Source of the DNA: 2-12-FULL-65-11 sp049679965
Lineage (GTDB): Bacteria > Acidobacteriota > Vicinamibacteria > Vicinamibacterales > CAVVIG01
Reading direction: 5' to 3'
NCBI GenBank assembly: GCA_049679965.1
Contig: JBAUGX010000094.1
Span: 1-17,055 of the forward strand
Length of the DNA stretch: 17,055 nucleotides
The notes beneath the pieces are model-generated. The model saw nothing but the letters and a program-made list of their open reading frames with translations, searched no databases and was not told the DNA's origin. Made by a program: the position numbers and the translations under genes. Shown piece after piece: positions 13,038 to 17,055 of the stretch (the first letter of the stretch is position 1; each line of letters begins with the position of its first letter).

Positions 13038-14444
13038 TCACGAGTCGCCGCGGGCCAGCCGATTGAGTCCGTTCAGCGCGGCGACGCGGTAGGCCTCGGC
13101 CATCGTCGGATAGTTGAATGTTGTTTTCGTGAAGTACTCGACCGAGTTGGCCTCGCCCTCCTGCGACATCACCACCTGGCCAATATGGATGATCTCCGAA
13201 GCCTGGTCGCCGAAGCAGTGCACGCCCAGGATCTCGAGCGTGTCGCGGTGGAACAGGATCTTCAACATCCCCACCGTGCGTCCCGTGATTTCGGCGCGGG
13301 CCAGATGACGGAACGCCGCGTGCCCCACCTCGTAGGGCACCTTCTGCTCCGTGAGCTCGCGTTCGGTTCTGCCGACTGAGGAGATCTCGGGCACCGTGTA
13401 GATGCCGGTGGGCGTGTTCGCGACGAGCGATTCGTCGCTCTCCCCGTGGACGATGTGGCCGGCCGCAAAGCGCCCCTGGTCGTACGCCGCGCTCGCCAGC
13501 GACGGCGCGCCCACCACGTCGCCAACCGCGAAGATGTGCGGCAGCGCGGTGCGGTAGCCGGCATCAACCTTTATATAACCGCGGGAGTCGAGCGCGACGC
13601 CCAGCCCTTCCAGACCCAGTCCTTCCGTGTTCCCCGTTCGCCCGTTGGCCCACAGCAGGTAGTCGGTCCTCAACTGCTTGCCGGACTTCAAGTGCAGGAC
13701 GACGCCGTCCGCATGCGGCTCCACCTTCGCGTATTCCTCGTTGTGGCGGATGAGCACGCCCTGGTCGCGCAGGTGGTAGCTCAAGGCGTCGACAATCTCA
13801 TCGTCGAGAAACGTCAGCAGCTTGTCCTGCGTGTTCACCAGATTGACCTTCACGTCCAAGTTGCGAAAGATCGACGCGTACTCGCAGCCGATCGTGCCGG
13901 CGCCGTAGATGCTGAGGGTCCGCGGCGTCTCCTTGAGATCGAGCACCGTGTCGTAGTCGACGATGCGCGGGTGGGAGAAGTCGACGTCGGCGGGATGATA
14001 GGGATGCGCGCCGACGGCGACGACGAAGTGTCTGGCCGTCAGCGTCTCCTTCGCGCCTTTCTTGTCGGTCACTTCCACGTCGTTTGCGCTGACGAACCGC
14101 GCCTTGCCGTGCACGACCCGCACTTTGTTGCGCTCGAAATGCGCGGCCCTGACCGCGACCTGCTGCTCGATCACGTTGTCCGCGGCTTTGAGCAGGGCGG
14201 GATAGTCGACGGTGTGCTCCGCCGCCATGTCCTTGAAGAGCGGACTCGTCTTGAACTCCATCAGCTGCTGGATGGCTTGGCGCAGCGCCTTGGACGGAAT
14301 CGTGCCGTAATGCGTGCAGTTGCCGCCGACGCGCGGCAGGTCCTCCACCACGGCGACAGACCGATCGTTCTTCACGCACCGCATGGCCGCGCCTTCGCCG
14401 CCCGGCCCGGACCCAATCACGACGACGTCAAATACGCTGTTCAT
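13038..14444 (-). CDS. sthA: Soluble pyridine nucleotide transhydrogenase
   Basis: The 468-residue flavoprotein matches SthA (Si-specific NAD(P)+ transhydrogenase), which exchanges hydride between NADH and NADPH in the cytoplasm. The FAD site is VVVIGSGPGGEGAA (7-20), the NAD(P) site YGAGTIGCEYASI, and the second FAD motif is IFAVGDVVG. The active-site segment is GGNCTHYGTIPSKALR (40-55): C43 is present but the second Cys of lipoamide dehydrogenases is Thr48. This is the diagnostic difference between SthA and its disulfide-reductase relatives. The ATG at 14442-14444 is the family start; 24 extra in-frame codons upstream are spacer repeat. It is divergent from pyrK, which makes NADH when dihydroorotate is oxidised. 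Confidence 0.93.
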   Translation of the reverse strand: MNSVFDVVVIGSGPGGEGAAMRCVKNDRSVAVVEDLPRVGGNCTHYGTIPSKALRQAIQQLMEFKTSPLFKDMAAEHTVDYPALLKAADNVIEQQVAVRAAHFERNKVRVVHGKARFVSANDVEVTDKKGAKETLTARHFVVAVGAHPYHPADVDFSHPRIVDYDTVLDLKETPRTLSIYGAGTIGCEYASIFRNLDVKVNLVNTQDKLLTFLDDEIVDALSYHLRDQGVLIRHNEEYAKVEPHADGVVLHLKSGKQLRTDYLLWANGRTGNTEGLGLEGLGVALDSRGYIKVDAGYRTALPHIFAVGDVVGAPSLASAAYDQGRFAAGHIVHGESDESLVANTPTGIYTVPEISSVGRTERELTEQKVPYEVGHAAFRHLARAEITGRTVGMLKILFHRDTLEILGVHCFGDQASEIIHIGQVVMSQEGEANSVEYFTKTTFNYPTMAEAYRVAALNGLNRLARGDS

Positions 14445-14548
14445 GAATTGATGATTGCGGACTGTTGATTGTTGATTTGTCGGTTGCCGATTGTAGATTG
14501 AATCGGCAATCAGCAATAATCATCAATCATCAATCCGCAATCATCAAT
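14444..14548. repeat. Inverted-repeat heptamer array in the sthA-pyrK spacer
   Basis: The perfect 15-bp arms ATTGATGATTGCGGA (14447-14461) and TCCGCAATCATCAAT (14534-14548) enclose further units. An inner hairpin is formed by GCCGATT (14486-14492) and AATCGGC (14501-14507) with an 8-base loop. The left end touches the sthA start codon. The rest of the divergent spacer contains no clear -10 box or Shine-Dalgarno sequence for either gene. Confidence 0.92.
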
Positions 14549-14573
14549 CTCCCGAGTCACCGACGTCACCGAC

Positions 14574-15374
14574 GTGGCCGCGGAAGTGATCGCCAACCGG
14601 CAGCTCTCGGGCGACTACAACGTGCTGGCGCTTCGCGCGCCTGCCATCGCGGCGGCCGCCACGCCCGGACAGTTCGTCATGGTCAAGGCGGCCTCGGGCC
14701 ACGACCCACTGCTCCGACGGCCGTTCTCCGTCTTCGAAGTGCTCCGCGATCACGCGGGCGGCGTCACGGGTTTCTCGCTCCTCAACAAACGCATTGGCGT
14801 GTCGACCACGCTGCTCTACGCGGCCAAGCCCGGAGACGCCATCGCGTGCCTCGGGCCTCTCGGCCGCCCGTTCTCACTCGTCGACGCGCCCGCCGAGGCC
14901 TGGATGGTCGCCGGCGGCGTCGGTCTGGCGCCCTTTGCCACGCTCGCTCACGCCCTCCGCTCGCGCGGCGTGCGCTCGACGCTCTTCTACGGCGCCCGAC
15001 GCGCGCAGGAACTGTTTTGCCTGGATCTGTTCCGCGGTCTGGACGTCGAGCTCGTCCTGACCACCGAGGATGGCAGCACCGGCGAGCACGGACGCGTGGT
15101 GGCGCCGATCGAGCGTCGGCTTGCCGCCCGTCCGACTGAGGCGCCGGTCATGCTGTATGCCTGCGGTCCGGAAGGCATGCTGGCCGCGACGGCGAAAACG
15201 GCCATGCGGTACGGCCGCCCGTGCCAGGTGTCGGTCGAGCGCATCATGGGATGCGGCCTGGGCGGCTGTTACAGCTGCGTGGTGCCGATGCGATCGGCCG
15301 ACGGCCGTGTCCATCACGTCCGATCCTGTCTGAGCGGACCGGTCCTGCCCGGAGATCAAATTCTGTGGGAGTAG
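14574..15374 (+). CDS. pyrK: Dihydroorotate dehydrogenase electron-transfer subunit
   Basis: The 266-residue protein is the PyrK partner of type 1B dihydroorotate dehydrogenase. It carries FAD and a [2Fe-2S] cluster and passes electrons to NAD+. RRPFSVFEV is the FAD motif, GGVGLAPFATLAHAL the NAD motif, and C227, C232, C235 (CGLGGCYSC) with C252 form the cluster. The start is the GTG at 14574-14576. No ATG or good ribosome binding site exists upstream, and two tandem copies of GTCACCGAC (14556-14573) precede it in frame, so the exact start is uncertain. The gene is followed 32 bp later by pyrD. Confidence 0.93.
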   Translation: MAAEVIANRQLSGDYNVLALRAPAIAAAATPGQFVMVKAASGHDPLLRRPFSVFEVLRDHAGGVTGFSLLNKRIGVSTTLLYAAKPGDAIACLGPLGRPFSLVDAPAEAWMVAGGVGLAPFATLAHALRSRGVRSTLFYGARRAQELFCLDLFRGLDVELVLTTEDGSTGEHGRVVAPIERRLAARPTEAPVMLYACGPEGMLAATAKTAMRYGRPCQVSVERIMGCGLGGCYSCVVPMRSADGRVHHVRSCLSGPVLPGDQILWE

Positions 15375-15406
15375 CAAGGCTTGATCATCACGAAGCGTTG
15401 ATTCAT

Positions 15407-16333
15407 ATGGATCTCTCCGTTCGGATCGGCTCGCTCACGCTCAAGAATCCACTCATCGCCGCGAGCGGCTGCTTCGGCTACGGCGTCGAGTACGCCGACC
15501 TGGTCGATCTCGCCTCGCTCGGCGGCGTCGCCAGCAAGGGGCTGTTTCTCGCCGAGCGCGAGGGCCATCCGGCCCCCCGCATCGTCGAAACCCCAGCCGG
15601 CATGCTGAACGCAATCGGCTTGCAGGGGATCGGCGTTCGCCGCTTCGTCGCCGAGAAGATGCCCGAACTGCGGGCGCGGCGTGCCACGGTCATCGTCAAC
15701 GTCTGCGGATCGACGATTGAGGAGTACGTCGAGGTCTCGAGAATCCTCTCCGACGCGGAAGGCGTGGCCGCCATCGAGCTCAACATCTCCTGCCCCAACA
15801 TCAAGGAAGGCGGCATGCAGTTTGGCTGCAGCCTCACGGGCACCTTTGACGTCGTGAGCGCGGTCCGAAGAGTGACCCGGCTGCCGGTCATCCCCAAGCT
15901 GACCCCGAATGTCACCGACGTCGCCTCCTTCGCCCGCGCGTCGGCCGACGCCGGGGCCGACGCCGTCTCGCTCGTGAACACGTTTCTCGCCATGGCCATC
16001 GACATCGAGACCCGCCGTCCGAAGATTTCCAATGTCTTCGGCGGTCTCAGTGGACCGGCCATCCGGCCGATTGCCGTGCGGATGGTCTACGAATGCCACG
16101 AGGCGGTGAAGATCCCCATCATCGGCATGGGCGGCATCGCGGACGCTCGCGACGCTCTGGAGTTCATGATCGCCGGAGCCTCGGCCGTGCAGGTGGGAAC
16201 GGCCAATTTCGTCGATCCGTTCATCTGGCCGAAGCTCATCGACGGCATCAGCGACTACATGCGCCGGCACCAGATCGCCCGCGTCGCCGATCTGGTGGGG
16301 ACGTTCGACGCGGCGGGTGGCCACGCGGAATGA
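15407..16333 (+). CDS. pyrD: Dihydroorotate dehydrogenase, catalytic subunit, type 1B
   Basis: The 308-residue FMN enzyme oxidises dihydroorotate to orotate, step four of pyrimidine synthesis. It has LKNPLIAASGCFGYGVEY, the GLQGIGV turn, the catalytic-base loop NISCPNIKEGG with Cys129 (Cys marks class 1 enzymes, whereas membrane class 2 has Ser), LTPNVTD, LVNTF and IIGMGGI near the phosphate site. The Cys and the adjoining pyrK identify class 1B, which uses NAD+. The ATG at 15407 is the family start; the frame is open upstream inside pyrK but is not used. No clear Shine-Dalgarno sequence is visible. Its stop overlaps the next gene as ATGA. Confidence 0.95.
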   Translation: MDLSVRIGSLTLKNPLIAASGCFGYGVEYADLVDLASLGGVASKGLFLAEREGHPAPRIVETPAGMLNAIGLQGIGVRRFVAEKMPELRARRATVIVNVCGSTIEEYVEVSRILSDAEGVAAIELNISCPNIKEGGMQFGCSLTGTFDVVSAVRRVTRLPVIPKLTPNVTDVASFARASADAGADAVSLVNTFLAMAIDIETRRPKISNVFGGLSGPAIRPIAVRMVYECHEAVKIPIIGMGGIADARDALEFMIAGASAVQVGTANFVDPFIWPKLIDGISDYMRRHQIARVADLVGTFDAAGGHAE

Positions 16334-16584
16334 AGGTGGCCGCGCTCACGCTCTATTCCCGCCCGGGCTGTCATCTGTGCGACGACATGAAGGCGATCGT
16401 CAATCGCGTGGCGAGCGCGATACCCGGCCGTTTGCAGATTGAGGAAGTCGACATCTCGACAGACCCCGACCTCGAACAGCGCTACGGCCTGGAGATTCCG
16501 GTGCTGCTGGTGGACGGGAAGAAGGTCGCGAAATATCGAGCGAAGGAAGACGATCTAAGGCGGATGTTACGAGCGATCGACTAA
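16330..16584 (+). CDS. Glutaredoxin-like protein (thioredoxin fold)
   Basis: This 84-residue protein has the redox motif C14-HL-C17 after a first strand (ALTLYSRPG), then EEVDIS, EIPVLLVDGKKV with the cis-Pro that marks the thioredoxin fold, and ends DDLRRMLRAID. It fits the small glutaredoxin family (DUF836-like) and should act in the cytoplasm as a thiol-disulfide or Fe-S related protein. The ATG overlaps the pyrD stop as ATGA, so it is translated with pyrK-pyrD. Whether it serves the PyrK iron-sulfur cluster is a guess from position only. The stop codon is the first base triplet of a long inverted repeat. Confidence 0.88.
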   Translation: MKVAALTLYSRPGCHLCDDMKAIVNRVASAIPGRLQIEEVDISTDPDLEQRYGLEIPVLLVDGKKVAKYRAKEDDLRRMLRAID

Positions 16585-16642
16585 GTCTCAAGTCTGAAGC
16601 CTGAAGTCTTTTTCAGACCTGAGACTTGAGACTTGAGACTTA
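16582..16642. terminator. Heptamer-built hairpin between convergent genes
   Basis: TAAGTCTCAAGTCT (16582-16595) is perfectly complementary to AGACTTGAGACTTA (16629-16642), and the inner parts pair with a few mismatches around TTTTT (16609-16613). Both arms are AAGTCTC/GAGACTT heptamers. The position, starting on the glutaredoxin stop and ending 10 bases before the pal stop, suits a bidirectional terminator. There is no T-run after the stem, so this is not a standard intrinsic terminator. Confidence 0.6.
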
Positions 16643-16652
16643 ACCCTGCTGA

Positions 16653-17055
16653 TTACTTGGCCGTAATCAGAAAATGTCCGCGCCGGTTCTGCTGCCAGCA
16701 GGCTTCGTTCTCCTGGGTACAGAACGGCTGCTCTTTCCCCTTGCTGATGATGATGATGCGACCGGCCGGCACGCCCAAGCTGACCAGGTAGTCCTTCACG
16801 GCATTGGCGCGTCTCGTGCCCAGCCCAAGGTTGTACTCGGCGCTGCCGCGCGAATCGCAATGCCCCTCGATTGTCACCTGCGTACTCGTCCACTTCTTCA
16901 TCCAGTCCGCGTTCTTCTGTAGCGGTGCCCGGGCGTCGGCGCGAATCTCTGATTTGTCGAAATCAAAGAAGTTGTCGTCGAGCGGTCGCTCCGCGTTCAG
17001 CTGCGCCAACGACTTGGCCGCGAAGAGCTGCGCCTCGGTCGGCGGCGCCGGCGGC
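16653..17055 (-). CDS. pal: Peptidoglycan-associated lipoprotein (Pal/OmpA-like), 5' part outside the window
   Basis: The frame is open from the window edge to the TAA at 16653-16655, giving about 133 C-terminal residues. They begin with a Pro/Ala-rich linker (PPAPPTEAQLFAAK) followed by an OmpA C-terminal domain: DDNFFDFDKSEIRADA, then VTIEGHCDSRGSAEYNLGLG, RRANAVKDYLVSLGV and GKEQPFCTQENEACWQQNRR. The Asp and Arg of the GHCDSRGSAEYN and RRA segments are the residues that bind diaminopimelate in this family. Pal anchors the outer membrane to peptidoglycan as part of the Tol-Pal system. The lipobox and start are beyond the edge, and no Tol gene is visible here, so another OmpA-domain lipoprotein is possible. 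Confidence 0.85.
   Translation of the reverse strand, partial: PPAPPTEAQLFAAKSLAQLNAERPLDDNFFDFDKSEIRADARAPLQKNADWMKKWTSTQVTIEGHCDSRGSAEYNLGLGTRRANAVKDYLVSLGVPAGRIIIISKGKEQPFCTQENEACWQQNRRGHFLITAK

Noticed and set aside
13038..14444. Dihydrolipoamide dehydrogenase as the identity of the flavoprotein
   Set aside because: The redox-active CxxxxC pair is missing (C43, Thr48), and GGNCTHYGTIPSKALR is the SthA signature.
13011..14461. sthA as the cargo of a mobile element with 18-bp terminal inverted repeats
   Set aside because: The same 18-mer is also found after the kinase gene, there is no transposase, and one copy overlaps the sthA start codon. A boundary repeat explains it better.
14550..14573. 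A second PyrR loop before pyrK
   Set aside because: No CNGNGA hexaloop with flanking TCC and GG is present; the only notable feature is a tandem GTCACCGAC.
14465..15139. Long alternative-frame ORF over pyrK
   Set aside because: It is Arg/Ala-rich with no recognisable motif, while the pyrK frame contains complete FAD, NAD and Fe-S motifs.
1..17055. tRNA or rRNA genes
   Set aside because: No cloverleaf-like segment or rRNA sequence was recognised; the four-helix-bundle gene is not inside a 23S gene here.

Overview
The window is about 17 kb of GC-rich bacterial chromosome (no phage, plasmid or transposase genes seen). The best fit is an acidobacterium, possibly of the Vicinamibacteria group. 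The reasons are a Ser/Thr kinase fused through one membrane helix to a TolB/PD40-like propeller, a Pal-type lipoprotein (so an outer membrane), a Thermus-like PyrE with a CPLC tail, and spacers filled with short ATTG/CAAT-type repeats. This assignment is an inference from gene content, not a phylogeny.

Layout. Positions 1-851 (+) hold the 3' part of a GT4 glycosyltransferase, which converges on and overlaps a TIGR02757/DUF2400 gene (751-1644, -). A penicillin-acylase-family N-terminal hydrolase follows (1695-4337, +). Next is a minus-strand block read from 8402 down to 4340: pyrR, pyrB, pyrC, a pyrE-like phosphoribosyltransferase, a small HTH/zinc-ribbon protein, and the C-terminal remnant of another gene. 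This is a pyrimidine operon with tight junctions (ATGA overlap pyrR/pyrB, zero gap pyrB/pyrC). Upstream of it are an LLM-class flavin oxidoreductase (8629-9519, -), the kinase-propeller fusion (9629-12349, +), a four-helix-bundle protein (12530-12889, -) and a soluble transhydrogenase (13038-14444, -). Divergent from the last is a second pyrimidine unit, pyrK-pyrD (type 1B dihydroorotate dehydrogenase), overlapped by a glutaredoxin-like gene (14574-16584, +). The window ends inside a pal-like gene (16653 to the edge, -).

Together the two pyr units encode four of the six steps from carbamoyl phosphate to UMP or the electron transfer for them: aspartate transcarbamoylase, dihydroorotase, dihydroorotate oxidation with its NAD-linked partner, and orotate phosphoribosylation. 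They also encode the PyrR regulator. carAB and pyrF are not in the window.

The two most interesting signals are non-coding. First, the pyr operon leader carries what looks like a complete PyrR-binding RNA hairpin at the very 5' end of the predicted transcript: lower stem, 5' AAAC bulge, upper stem and a CNGNGA hexaloop. The 3' strand of its lower stem is itself a Shine-Dalgarno sequence in front of a short leader ORF that runs into pyrR. No intrinsic terminator follows, so translational rather than attenuation control is suggested. Second, almost every gene boundary is filled with 7-bp-periodic degenerate repeats. They face away from the genes, form long inverted repeats, abut -10 boxes, and in places have grown into start or stop codons.
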